A DNA stretch of 19,697 bases, taken from RGIG1995 sp045652425. GTDB lineage: Bacteria > Bacillota > Clostridia > Oscillospirales > CAG-272. Under the pieces are notes generated by a model. It did not search any database. It was not told the origin of the DNA and worked only from the letters and a program-made list of their open reading frames with translations. The stretch spans positions 1 to 19,697 of the forward strand of contig JAZRUG010000042.1 in NCBI GenBank assembly GCA_045652425.1, written 5' to 3'. Shown here piece after piece: positions 1-7,975 of this stretch; positions within the stretch are counted from its first letter, which is position 1, and the number at the start of each line of letters is the position of its first letter. Made by a program: the position numbers and the translations under genes.

Positions 1-219
1 GTTCAGGTGATAATTACGCATATATATATAATCATAATGAAATAATCGTAAAGAATGATGCAAAAATAGAATATACGTATTTAAGACAAGACAATGAAGC
101 GAAGTTGTATATAGGTGGTAATTATACATTTACACGCGGTGGATATGGTGATTCGTACGAAAAAGGAACAATAATATTCAATGGAACAGAACAACAGAAC
201 GTTTCATATTTAAAAGCAT
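1..219 (+). repeat. Intragenic direct repeat, copy 1 (594-bp period)
   Basis: Positions 1-219 match 595-813 with only five differences (38, 107, 182, 194 and 210 in this copy). Four are synonymous third-codon changes and one is Leu to Val. The period is 594 bp, exactly 198 codons. The repeat may continue left of the window. Confidence 0.95.
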
Positions 220-3074
220 ATAACATTGACGTACAAAACCCCAAAGGGATTAAGTATTTATCATCAATAAGTGTTTATGGACATTATGCGTTGAATGGAA
301 ATCCATTGGATAATAACGGTTATGTTACACAAGTATATAATGGAATTTCGTTTGATCAAATTTCAGATTATAAACGAATATATGTTACTGGGGCAGTGCA
401 TTTAAGAACAGATGTCAAAGCAGAAGTGAATGTTACATTATATTCAAGCGCTGGTAATAGAAATAATAAGCTAATTATTCCTCAAGATGAAGATATACGT
501 ATTGATGGCGATATAAAGGGCTTGGGTAGTACCGGTGATTTAGAGGTTTGTGGTAGACTGACCGTTAATAATTTAACATCGTATGGGGCGTCCGGTTCAG
601 GTGATAATTACGCATATATATATAATCATAACGAAATAATCGTAAAGAATGATGCAAAAATAGAATATACGTATTTAAGACAAGACAATGAAGCGAAGTT
701 ATATATAGGTGGTAATTATACATTTACACGCGGTGGATATGGTGATTCGTACGAAAAAGGAACAATAATATTCAACGGAACAGAACAGCAGAACGTTTCA
801 TATGTAAAAGCATCCAATGTGGTTTTAGAAAACAAATCCGAGGCTGGTGTTGTATTTAAATCAAGTGTTTCTGTATATACATTGTTTGACCACCAAGGCA
901 ATAATTTTACTTTATACAACAACGGCTCTAGTTCAACATTTGTAGATTATGATGGCGACGGAATAAAAGATAATGTTGACCCAATACCAACGGTTGGCAA
1001 TCCGTGTACCCTTTATTTTGTGAGCGAAGATATAGAAAAGGGAACTGTCTCTTTGAGTGAAGTTGAAACTATTGGTGGTACAAAAATAAATGTTACCGCA
1101 ACACCTACTTTCAAGTATGATTTCTCAAAATGGATTGACTTGTCAGGTGCAACGGTTTCTACGTCAGCAAACAGTACGATAGTTGCAAGAGGAGACGAAA
1201 CGTATACTGCTGTATTTACCAAAAGACGTCAGCCGATAACTACACAGGCTGATGGCGGTAAAATCAACGCGCCTACGAGTGCCGAAATTGAATCAACTGT
1301 AAATGTAAGCGTAACAGAAAACAGCGGATATGTTTATACTGAAGACTCGCTTTCTTACAATGGAATCATTGTAGAAAACGGAAGCTTTATTATGCCTGAT
1401 GATGCTGTAACGTTAACGGCAGAATTTATCAGAAACGAAAACTATTTCAATTTACAAGAGGTGTTGACTACAGCAAAAGGATATACCTATCAGTCTTATT
1501 CCGCAAAAAGCTTTGCGGTTTTAACAACTGCAATAAATAATGCAGAAACTGCTCTTGTAAACAATATTACTTCAGAAGATAGCACAAATCATATTATAAT
1601 ATTACAAAACGCAATTGATGGATTGACCGAAAAGTATATTGCATCAGTTACACTTAAAACAGTTCCAACGCTTTATTTCAATGTTCCCGAAATGATAAAT
1701 AACATATCTGTTTTGGTTACTTATGATAACGGTACTACGATAACTGTAACCGGAGCTGATTGTACTATTGGAAACTATAATTCAGCAATTTTGGGTAAAC
1801 AAGAGATTACATTGACTTATGGCGGAGTTGTAGGTAATGTAACTGTTACGGTAAGAAAGCGATTGTTGACAGAATGTACAGTAAGTAATATTTGCGACGT
1901 AGTTTTTGATGGCGTGAAATCGGAATATACTCAAAATCCTATATTAACTTATGACCGCACAGGAGAAACCTTGGTTTTAGGTGAGGATTATACTTTGGTT
2001 TATTCCAATAACACAGAGATAGGTGAAGCTAATGTTCTTATAAGCGGTATAGGCAATTATGAGGATTCGCAGCTGCATTATTACAAAATTTATTGTGAGC
2101 ATAACTTTGAAGAAACTAATCGAATAGATTCTACTTGTACTCAAGTAGGTTCTGTAACAAGCAAATGCACAATATGTAATAGTATTCGTCTTTATGAAAA
2201 TGTTGTAATGGAAGGACTTCCGGAATCAGACCATAACTATGCCAACAATTGTGATAAATCGTATTATTATACAGATGAAGGAGCTTTATCGCTCGCGTTG
2301 GTATTCTCGAGTAAAACATTGCTTGAAAGCAAGTATGACAAAATATACATATACGATGGAACAAATGCTTTGTTGGGAACATATACAGGAAGTGATTTGG
2401 CGGGTAAAACAGTTACAGTAAGCGGTGATACGGTACGTATAAGATTGACTTCAGATGGCTCTGTTGTGAAATATGGCTTTTCATTAAGTTCAATAACTTC
2501 ATATTATGATTATTTGTTAATACCAAAGAAAGAACATACATACGGAGAGTGGCAGATAGAAACAGAAGCTACACCCGATACGGAAGGAATTAAGGTGAAA
2601 AAATGTTCCGGATGTGAAGATGAAGTGAAAGAATCTTTTGAGTATGTTCCTCCGGCAACATTTGAAGATGCTTTAAGTGCAATGGATTTTGAAATGGTTG
2701 CAACCCAAAACTTTGGCACAGTTGTTGTTGGTATTCCCTCTGCAGATGGAAAAGCAATAACGGTTGAGGAGTTTGCTGAGTTGGTTAACAATGAGAGCAT
2801 AACAATTACATCAACAAACGGTGTTGTTGGAACGGGAAGTAAAATATCTGCTGACGGTCAAGAATTGACTGTTGTAGTCAAAGGAGATATCGACGGCGAT
2901 GGAATAGCAACTGTATATGATGCTTTAATGGTTAAAAAGGCGTTAGCAGAAAACAGCTTTACCGAAAACGATATCCGCGAATTTGCAGGTGATATCGACG
3001 GTGAGGGCGTAACCGACAGCGCAGACGTTGATGCGATTCTTGCGCACATAGTAGGCGAAGCGCTTATAGCGTAA
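3..3074 (+). CDS. Large modular secreted surface protein with C-terminal dockerin, 5' end missing
   Basis: The frame is open from the left edge, so the start lies outside the window; 1023 residues are visible (numbered here from position 3). Parts seen in order: a duplicated 198-residue unit; an Asp-rich calcium loop (DYDGDGIKDN, about 315-327); two InlB-B/Flg_new-like repeats (about 335-405 and 410-475); a FIVAR-like helical segment (about 481-545); a bacterial Ig-like domain (about 547-617); a clostridial repeat with the NYED motif (about 624-694); a CUB-like beta domain (about 734-831) flanked by two H-x-Y/F...C-x-x-C segments; and a type-I dockerin (about 961-1019). The first dockerin loop, DIDGDGIATVYD, is canonical. 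The second, DIDGEGVTDSAD, has Glu at loop position 5. Such proteins act outside the cell in adhesion or protein assembly. No catalytic domain is visible, but one could lie upstream. The stop is TAA at 3072 and a strong terminator follows. The dockerin and exported nature are secure; the function is not. Confidence 0.88.
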   Translation, partial: SGDNYAYIYNHNEIIVKNDAKIEYTYLRQDNEAKLYIGGNYTFTRGGYGDSYEKGTIIFNGTEQQNVSYLKAYNIDVQNPKGIKYLSSISVYGHYALNGNPLDNNGYVTQVYNGISFDQISDYKRIYVTGAVHLRTDVKAEVNVTLYSSAGNRNNKLIIPQDEDIRIDGDIKGLGSTGDLEVCGRLTVNNLTSYGASGSGDNYAYIYNHNEIIVKNDAKIEYTYLRQDNEAKLYIGGNYTFTRGGYGDSYEKGTIIFNGTEQQNVSYVKASNVVLENKSEAGVVFKSSVSVYTLFDHQGNNFTLYNNGSSSTFVDYDGDGIKDNVDPIPTVGNPCTLYFVSEDIEKGTVSLSEVETIGGTKINVTATPTFKYDFSKWIDLSGATVSTSANSTIVARGDETYTAVFTKRRQPITTQADGGKINAPTSAEIESTVNVSVTENSGYVYTEDSLSYNGIIVENGSFIMPDDAVTLTAEFIRNENYFNLQEVLTTAKGYTYQSYSAKSFAVLTTAINNAETALVNNITSEDSTNHIIILQNAIDGLTEKYIASVTLKTVPTLYFNVPEMINNISVLVTYDNGTTITVTGADCTIGNYNSAILGKQEITLTYGGVVGNVTVTVRKRLLTECTVSNICDVVFDGVKSEYTQNPILTYDRTGETLVLGEDYTLVYSNNTEIGEANVLISGIGNYEDSQLHYYKIYCEHNFEETNRIDSTCTQVGSVTSKCTICNSIRLYENVVMEGLPESDHNYANNCDKSYYYTDEGALSLALVFSSKTLLESKYDKIYIYDGTNALLGTYTGSDLAGKTVTVSGDTVRIRLTSDGSVVKYGFSLSSITSYYDYLLIPKKEHTYGEWQIETEATPDTEGIKVKKCSGCEDEVKESFEYVPPATFEDALSAMDFEMVATQNFGTVVVGIPSADGKAITVEEFAELVNNESITITSTNGVVGTGSKISADGQELTVVVKGDIDGDGIATVYDALMVKKALAENSFTENDIREFAGDIDGEGVTDSADVDAILAHIVGEALIA
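595..813 (+). repeat. Intragenic direct repeat, copy 2 (594-bp period)
   Basis: Second copy of the unit at 1-219. It encodes the same stretch, which includes YIGGNYTFTRGGYGDSYEK. After 813 the two copies diverge quickly, although an SSxSVY motif recurs in both, so an older and more diverged repeat probably extends further. Confidence 0.95.
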
Positions 3075-3093
3075 TAGTATAAATAATAAAAAC

Positions 3094-3134
3094 AAGCTTT
3101 CTTTTCTGTAAATACAGAAAGGGAAGCTTTTTTA
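3094..3134 (+). terminator. Intrinsic terminator of the dockerin gene
   Basis: A stem of up to 17 bp (arms 3094-3110 and 3113-3129, two G-U pairs) closes on a small AA-rich loop and is followed directly by a T run. It starts 20 bases after the stop codon. Confidence 0.9.
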
Positions 3135-3156
3135 TAATCTATGTGTACTTATATTA

Positions 3157-3452
3157 CAATTTTTTTAGAGACAACCTCATCCGACTCGGCGATGAACTTT
3201 TGTGGTGTTTATTGTTTGTGTATCGCCGAGCCACCTTCTCCCACTGGAGAAGGTCATATTATTTGTGCAAACTTTACTCTGTTTGATGGTATGCGTCTGT
3301 TTACCACGGTGTAGTTTTGTTGAGTGAGTAGATGCTATGTAAGCCCTTCCCACAGGAAAGGGCTTACAAAGTGTCTGCTTGTTTGATATTTGTGCATAGA
3401 GATAATGAGATTCTTCGATTACGCTTCCGTTGGTCGCTTCACTCGGAATGAC
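3157..3452. repeat. Gene-free region with several hairpins, likely dispersed intergenic repeats
   Basis: No credible gene lies between the two terminators. Three inverted repeats are visible: CTCGGCGAT/ATCGCCGAG (3185-3193 with 3222-3230), ACCTTCTCC/GGAGAAGGT with a 4-base loop (3233-3254), and GTAAGCCCTT/AAGGGCTTAC (3339-3348 with 3358-3367). A fourth block, 3406-3452, starts GAGATTCTTCG and ends CGGAATGAC. The CCTCATCCG...CACCTTCTCC and GAGATTCTTCG...GAATGAC patterns resemble sequences I recall as scattered between genes in gut clostridia. That family assignment is from memory and cannot be tested here. None of the hairpins carries a clear T tract. Confidence 0.5.
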
Positions 3453-3470
3453 TAAAGTGGTGTAGAACGC

Positions 3471-3501
3471 GAAAAAACACCCTCGGAAAAACCGAGGGTG
3501 T
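3471..3501 (-). terminator. Intrinsic terminator of the ABC ATPase gene
   Basis: A perfect 10-bp GC-rich stem, ACACCCTCGG/CCGAGGGTGT (3477-3486 with 3492-3501), has a 5-base loop. Read on the minus strand it is followed by six T. It lies about 20 bases beyond the stop of the upstream minus-strand gene. Confidence 0.95.
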
Positions 3502-3521
3502 AATTATGTTCGTTATTCAGA

Positions 3522-4640
3522 TTAATGAACGATGCATCTTTCTGTATCTTTATCAAAGATGTGCATTCTATCAATTTCGATAGCAATCTTAACCTTGTCG
3601 CCTGCTTTAACCTTTGAACGAGAGGAAACACGTGCTGTGAGCTTCTGTTCAAATGTTGTGAGGTAAAGGTAGATTTCAGCACCCATAAGTTCTGTAACTT
3701 CAACGTCCGTTTCGATAACGGTTTCAGAGAACTTAGCAAGGCTTTCTTCATCATCATACAAGCATTCAGGACGGATACCTGCGATAACTTCCTTGCCGAT
3801 GTATTCGTCAAGGTTGGAATCTTCAAATTTAGCCTTCGGAACCTTGAGTCTGTTTTCACCGAATACAAAGTAAACGTCTTCTTCGTTCTTCTTCTTTTCG
3901 AGGGTACCTTCAACAAAGTTCATAGGAGGTGTTCCGATAAAGCCTGCAACGAAGAGGTTAACAGGAACATCATAGAGGTTTTGAGGTGTGTCAACCTGCT
4001 GGATGATACCGTCTTTCATAACAACGATTCTGGTAGCCATTGTCATAGCTTCTACCTGGTCGTGAGTTACGTAAATAAATGTTGTACCGAGCTTCTGGTG
4101 AATCTTTGTAATCTCGGTTCTCATGGTTGCACGGAGCTTAGCGTCAAGGTTTGAAAGAGGTTCGTCAAGAAGGAATACACGAGGTTCACGAACGATCGCA
4201 CGACCGAGCGCAACACGCTGCTTCTGACCACCGGACAAAGCCTTAGGACGTCTGTCAAGAAGGTGGCTGATATCAAGGATACGAGCTGCTTCTTCAACGC
4301 GGCGTTTGATTTCTTCTTTGGGTGTCTTTCTAAGCTTAAGACCAAATGCCATATTGTCAAATACTGTCATGTGAGGATAGAGAGCGTAGTTCTGGAAAAC
4401 CATCGCGATATCTCTGTCCTTAGGAGCAATATCGTTAACGAGCTTATCACCGATAAAGAGCTCGCCTTCTGTAATTTCTTCAAGTCCTGCTACCATACGA
4501 AGTGTTGTGGATTTACCGCAACCGGAAGGACCAACGAAGATAATGAATTCCTTGTCTTTTACTTCAAGACAGAAATCGGATACGGCTGTTACACCGCCCG
4601 GATACTTTTTGTAAATGTGTCTAAATGATAAGCCTGCCAT
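3522..4640 (-). CDS. msmK: Sugar ABC transporter ATP-binding protein, MsmK/UgpC/MalK family
   Basis: This 372-residue cytoplasmic ATPase would power a carbohydrate-import ABC complex. All key ATPase motifs are present: Walker A GPSGCGKST (37-45), Q-loop Gln83, signature LSGGQKQR (135-142), Walker B LLDEP with Glu160, and H-loop His193. A C-terminal TOBE/MalK-like regulatory domain follows (about 235-367). Length and domain order are normal for the family. The ATG at 4640 is preceded by AGGAGG at good spacing. No permease or solute-binding genes flank it, and it has its own promoter and terminator. In Gram-positives such stand-alone ATPases commonly serve several oligosaccharide importers, so the substrate cannot be read from context. 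The symbol denotes the family, not a proven substrate. Confidence 0.96.
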   Translation of the reverse strand: MAGLSFRHIYKKYPGGVTAVSDFCLEVKDKEFIIFVGPSGCGKSTTLRMVAGLEEITEGELFIGDKLVNDIAPKDRDIAMVFQNYALYPHMTVFDNMAFGLKLRKTPKEEIKRRVEEAARILDISHLLDRRPKALSGGQKQRVALGRAIVREPRVFLLDEPLSNLDAKLRATMRTEITKIHQKLGTTFIYVTHDQVEAMTMATRIVVMKDGIIQQVDTPQNLYDVPVNLFVAGFIGTPPMNFVEGTLEKKKNEEDVYFVFGENRLKVPKAKFEDSNLDEYIGKEVIAGIRPECLYDDEESLAKFSETVIETDVEVTELMGAEIYLYLTTFEQKLTARVSSRSKVKAGDKVKIAIEIDRMHIFDKDTERCIVH

Positions 4641-4717
4641 TTATAAAATCCTCCTAGATTAATTCAGAGTACGGTCAGTCTTTGCCGCACCCGAAAACAT
4701 ACTTTTTCATCTACAAT

Positions 4718-4746
4718 ATTCTAACAAATTTCATCCAATTTTTAAA
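4718..4746 (-). promoter_or_regulatory. Candidate promoter of the ABC ATPase gene
   Basis: On the minus strand, TTTAAA is followed by a 17-bp spacer and TAGAAT, with TG one base upstream of the hexamer (extended -10). The resulting leader would be about 70 bases. The -35 match is weak, so this is only a plausible assignment. Confidence 0.4.
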
Positions 4747-4841
4747 GATGTTATTTCCCCAAATTTATACTATCTCATTTGTGCAAGTTGCATAATTTAG
4801 AATAATAAACTATGAATACATAATTTGAAAAACCATTACCA

Positions 4842-4861
4842 AACTCTAATATATTAGAGTT
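4842..4861. repeat. Perfect 20-bp palindrome at the end of tex
   Basis: AACTCTAATA and TATTAGAGTT form a perfect inverted repeat that overlaps the Tex stop codon by two bases. It could be a weak AU-rich terminator for the minus-strand operon, since some T-rich sequence follows downstream, or a protein-binding site. No GC-rich terminator was found here. Confidence 0.55.
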
Positions 4862-7016
4862 ATATTGTATCTTTCATGGTGAGAGCGATACGTTTTTTGT
4901 TTAAGTCAACGCTTTTTACCTTAACGTTTACAACATCACCAACCGAGAGAACTTCGGAAGGATGCTTTATAAATCTGTCGGAAATTTCCGAAATATGTAC
5001 GAGACCATCCTGGTGAACGCCGATATCAACGAATGCTCCGAAGTCAATAACGTTTCTTACCGTTCCCGTAAGCTGCATACCGGGGGTAAGGTCACTCATA
5101 TCCATAACGTCGGTACGGAGTATAGGCTGAGGTAGGCTGTCTCTAACGTCTCTTCCGGGCTTTTCGAGTTCGTTTACTATATCTACTAATGTAGGTTCGC
5201 CTACTTCAAGTTCTTCGCAAACCTTCTTTTGACCTTCCATATCTATTTTAATACGAAGGAGTTTTATTTTCTCGTTACCTATATCCGAATCGTCAAGGCC
5301 GAATTTTTTGAGAAGTCTTCTTGCAATGCCGTAAGATTCGGGGTGAACGCCGGTATTATCGAGTATTTCATCGGAACCTGATACTCTCAAAAATCCTGCG
5401 CACTGTTCAAATGCTTTAGCGCCAATCTTGGGAACCTTAAGGATTTGCTTTCTGTTTGTAAATTCGCCGTTTTCTTCTCTGTATTTTACGATATTCTTTG
5501 CAGAGGTCATATTAATTCCCGAAATATATGAAAGAAGGGAATAGCTTGCGGTATTTACGTCGACGCCTACAGCGTTAACACAGTCTTCTACAACGCCTGT
5601 TAATGCGGCGTCGAGTCTTGCGGGTTTCATATCGTGCTGATACTGACCTACACCTATCGACTTCGGATCTATCTTAACCAGCTCTGCCAAGGGGTCCTGA
5701 AGTCTTCTTGCAATTGACACAGCACTTCTTTGGGTTACGTCGAAATCGGGGAATTCTTCCGTACCCAATTTTGAAGCCGAGTAAACCGATGCGCCCGCCT
5801 CGCTTACCATAGCGTATTTTACGTCCTCGGGAATATCTTTCAATACGTTTGCAATAAATATTTCGCTTTCCTTTGATGCGGTACCATTGCCGATAGCAAT
5901 TGTATCAACACCGTATTTTCTTATAAGCTTTTTAACTTTTTCAGCCGATTCTTCTATTCTCTCCTGCGGCTTTGTGGGATAGATAACCGCTGTATCAAGC
6001 ACTTTGCCTGTTTTGTCAACAACGGCCAACTTACAGCCTGTACGGTAACCGGGGTCATAACCCATAACGGTCTTGCCCTTTAATGGCGCAGACATAAGCA
6101 AGTTTTTGAGGTTTTCTTCAAAAAGCTTTATTGCGCCTTCACTTGCGTCGTCAAAGAGGGCTGAACGTATCTCTCTTTCTATAGAGGGAGAAATAAGTCT
6201 GTCGTAGCTGTCTACTATAGCGGCAGAGATATATTTCTTTGCGGGGCTGTTTATATCTGTTATAACCTGATTAAAGAGGTAATTCAGAATGATATCACTG
6301 TCGATATCTATATCTGCTTTAATAAATTCTTCTTTTTCCGCGCGGTTGATAGCCAATATCCTATGTCCGGGTAAGTCTTTAAGACTGCCTGAAAAATCGT
6401 AATACTGTGCGTAAACGGAATCCTCTTCTTTGGTTTGTTTTGTTGTAATCTTTCCGTAACCGAAAGTTAAGCTTCTGATACTCTTTCTATATTCGGCGTT
6501 ATCTGAAACGTCTTCGGCGATAATATCGCATGCGCCCGCCAACGCTTCTTCGGTGGTAATTACACCCTTTTCTTCATTTATGTATTCTTCGGCATATTCT
6601 TCAAATGATTTTTCGTATGAAGCCTTTTGTTCCATAATAAGAGCAGACAAAGGTTCGAGCCCCTTTTCTCTTGCAACCGAAGCTCTTGTTTTTCTGTGTG
6701 GCTTATAGGGGCGGTAAATATCTTCAACTTCCGTAAGTATTTTTGCGTCTGCCAAGGCTTTTTCGATTTCGGGTGTCATCTTGCCTTGCTCTGAAATAAG
6801 GTTAAATACTTCTTCTTTTCTCTTTTGCAAGTTGCGCAAATAGTTCAATCTGTCAAAAAGGTCTCTCAATATCTCGTCGTCAAGAGAACCTGTAAGTTCT
6901 TTTCTGTATCGAGCAATAAAGGGAATAGTGTTACCCTCGTCGATAAGTTTAACCGTATTGTCTACCTGTGTTTGTTTAATACCGAATTCCTCGGCAAGTG
7001 TCTTGTTGATATCCAT
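4860..7016 (-). CDS. tex: Tex family RNA-binding transcription accessory protein
   Basis: This 718-residue protein is of usual family length and is expected to bind nucleic acid in the cytoplasm. Parts in order: Tex N-terminal helical region (about 1-195, with IPFIARYRKE at 31-40); YqgF/RNase H-like core (about 315-440, with GYDPGYRTG at 319-327); helix-hairpin-helix segments (about 485-560, with ISGINMTSAKNIVKYREENG); and an S1 RNA-binding domain (about 645-716, with GTVRNVIDFGAFVDIG). The frame is open further upstream, to an alternative start at 7085. The ATG at 7016 is chosen because MDINKTLAEEFGI is a typical Tex start and AGGAGT lies 8 bases before it, just after the stop of the preceding gene. 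It is the last gene of a three-gene operon. Tex has been linked to transcription and virulence regulation in other bacteria; its exact role is unsettled. Confidence 0.96.
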   Translation of the reverse strand: MDINKTLAEEFGIKQTQVDNTVKLIDEGNTIPFIARYRKELTGSLDDEILRDLFDRLNYLRNLQKRKEEVFNLISEQGKMTPEIEKALADAKILTEVEDIYRPYKPHRKTRASVAREKGLEPLSALIMEQKASYEKSFEEYAEEYINEEKGVITTEEALAGACDIIAEDVSDNAEYRKSIRSLTFGYGKITTKQTKEEDSVYAQYYDFSGSLKDLPGHRILAINRAEKEEFIKADIDIDSDIILNYLFNQVITDINSPAKKYISAAIVDSYDRLISPSIEREIRSALFDDASEGAIKLFEENLKNLLMSAPLKGKTVMGYDPGYRTGCKLAVVDKTGKVLDTAVIYPTKPQERIEESAEKVKKLIRKYGVDTIAIGNGTASKESEIFIANVLKDIPEDVKYAMVSEAGASVYSASKLGTEEFPDFDVTQRSAVSIARRLQDPLAELVKIDPKSIGVGQYQHDMKPARLDAALTGVVEDCVNAVGVDVNTASYSLLSYISGINMTSAKNIVKYREENGEFTNRKQILKVPKIGAKAFEQCAGFLRVSGSDEILDNTGVHPESYGIARRLLKKFGLDDSDIGNEKIKLLRIKIDMEGQKKVCEELEVGEPTLVDIVNELEKPGRDVRDSLPQPILRTDVMDMSDLTPGMQLTGTVRNVIDFGAFVDIGVHQDGLVHISEISDRFIKHPSEVLSVGDVVNVKVKSVDLNKKRIALTMKDTI

Positions 7017-7030
7017 ATATGTGAACTCCT

Positions 7031-7738
7031 TTATTTTGTCTGTCTTAAAAGAATGTCGATTTCTTCTTGTGTGAGATACCGCCATTCGCCTCTTTTTAGC
7101 GTTGTGTCAAGCGGTAACGTGCCGAATTCCACGCGTTCAAGAAAAATAACTTTATTGTTTACCGCTTCAAGCATACGTTTTATCTGGTGGTACATACCTT
7201 CTACAATAGTGATATAAAGCTCGTCTTCGCCTACCTGCTGTACCTGTGCCGGTCGGGCAACGTCGCCCTTATCCAATTGTACACCGTATTCAAGCATTTT
7301 TATGTCGTTTTCTGTAACCGGTAAAGCGGTTTTTACGTGATATATCTTACTGACGTGTCTTTTGGGCGATAAAAGATAATGAGATGTAGCGCCGTCGTTT
7401 GTAATAATAAGAAGCCCTACCGTATCTTTGTCAAGCCTGCCGCAAGGGAAGAGTCCGCATTTCTGCAGCTCTTCCGGTAAAAGAGAAATAACCGTATCTC
7501 CGTCTTTTCCGTCGGTTGATGAAACGACTCCTGAAGGTTTGTTCATCATTATATATATGTTTTTCTTGTAGGATACATTTTTCCCCATATACTCAATAAC
7601 GTCAACGTCGGGGTCTACTTTTGTATCTGCTTTTGAAACGACTTTACCATTGACCTTGATTAAACCTTGTTTTGCCGCTTTCGCCGATTCCGTTCGGGAG
7701 GCAAGTCCCATAGAAGACAGCAGCTTATCAATTCTCAT
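7031..7738 (-). CDS. rsuA: RsuA-family rRNA pseudouridine synthase
   Basis: This 235-residue enzyme is expected to isomerise a uridine in 16S rRNA. An S4 RNA-binding domain occupies about residues 1-50, followed by the pseudouridine synthase domain. The signature GRLDKDTVGLL (100-110) contains the presumed catalytic Asp103. MMNKPSGVVSS (64-74) and the C-terminal EGMYHQIKRML (180-190) are also family motifs. The ATG at 7738 gives the typical MRIDKLLSSMG start. A GTG at 7753 would add five residues but has no ribosome binding site. The gene starts 21 bases after the stop of the 32-residue peptide gene and ends 14 bases before tex, so the three are probably co-transcribed. RsuA rather than RluB is favoured by overall pattern only. 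Confidence 0.9.
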   Translation of the reverse strand: MRIDKLLSSMGLASRTESAKAAKQGLIKVNGKVVSKADTKVDPDVDVIEYMGKNVSYKKNIYIMMNKPSGVVSSTDGKDGDTVISLLPEELQKCGLFPCGRLDKDTVGLLIITNDGATSHYLLSPKRHVSKIYHVKTALPVTENDIKMLEYGVQLDKGDVARPAQVQQVGEDELYITIVEGMYHQIKRMLEAVNNKVIFLERVEFGTLPLDTTLKRGEWRYLTQEEIDILLRQTK

Positions 7739-7759
7739 ACTCAAAATAATCACCGTTTT

Positions 7760-7858
7760 TTAATATTGGAGATAAGCCGTAAACATCAGTGCCATTATTC
7801 CAAATAACAAGACGCCGATTATAAAGCCTATACCAAATTTGTTCAGGTTGTTTTTCAT
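7760..7858 (-). CDS. Small membrane peptide, 32 residues, unknown function
   Basis: The gene has an ATG at 7858, a TAA stop at 7760 and a very good ribosome binding site (AAAGGAGG about nine bases before the ATG). The peptide has a polar start (MKNNLNKF), one hydrophobic segment of about 20 residues with a GIGFIIG motif, and a YLQY end, as expected for a single-pass membrane peptide. It lies directly downstream of the operon promoter and ends 21 bases before the pseudouridine synthase start, so it may also be a leader that couples translation to that gene. I do not recognise a family. The strong ribosome binding site and clean hydropathy make it a likely real gene. Confidence 0.72.
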   Translation of the reverse strand: MKNNLNKFGIGFIIGVLLFGIMALMFTAYLQY

Positions 7859-7929
7859 TGTATATATCCTCCTTTCAGGAATAGTATGGAGGAAAATACT
7901 GTATTATATACAAGAATAAACAACGACTT

Positions 7930-7958
7930 ATTTTAACATAAAAAACATAATATTTCAA
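7930..7958 (-). promoter_or_regulatory. Promoter of the small peptide-rsuA-tex operon
   Basis: On the minus strand, TTGAAA, a 17-bp spacer and TAAAAT form a good sigma-A-type promoter. It lies about 70 bases upstream of the small peptide start. A TATAAT nearer the gene (around 7894-7899) could be an alternative -10, but it lacks a good -35 partner. Confidence 0.65.
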
Positions 7959-7975
7959 CAGTTTTTGTCAAAACC

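Noticed and set aside
105..107. TTG at 105 as the true start of the dockerin protein
   Set aside because: The frame is open to the window edge and the upstream residues belong to the 198-codon repeat seen again downstream, so the gene starts outside the window.
3233..3367. Rho-independent terminators in the gene-free region
   Set aside because: The hairpins are stable but lack a T tract on either strand, and proper terminators already flank both neighbouring genes.
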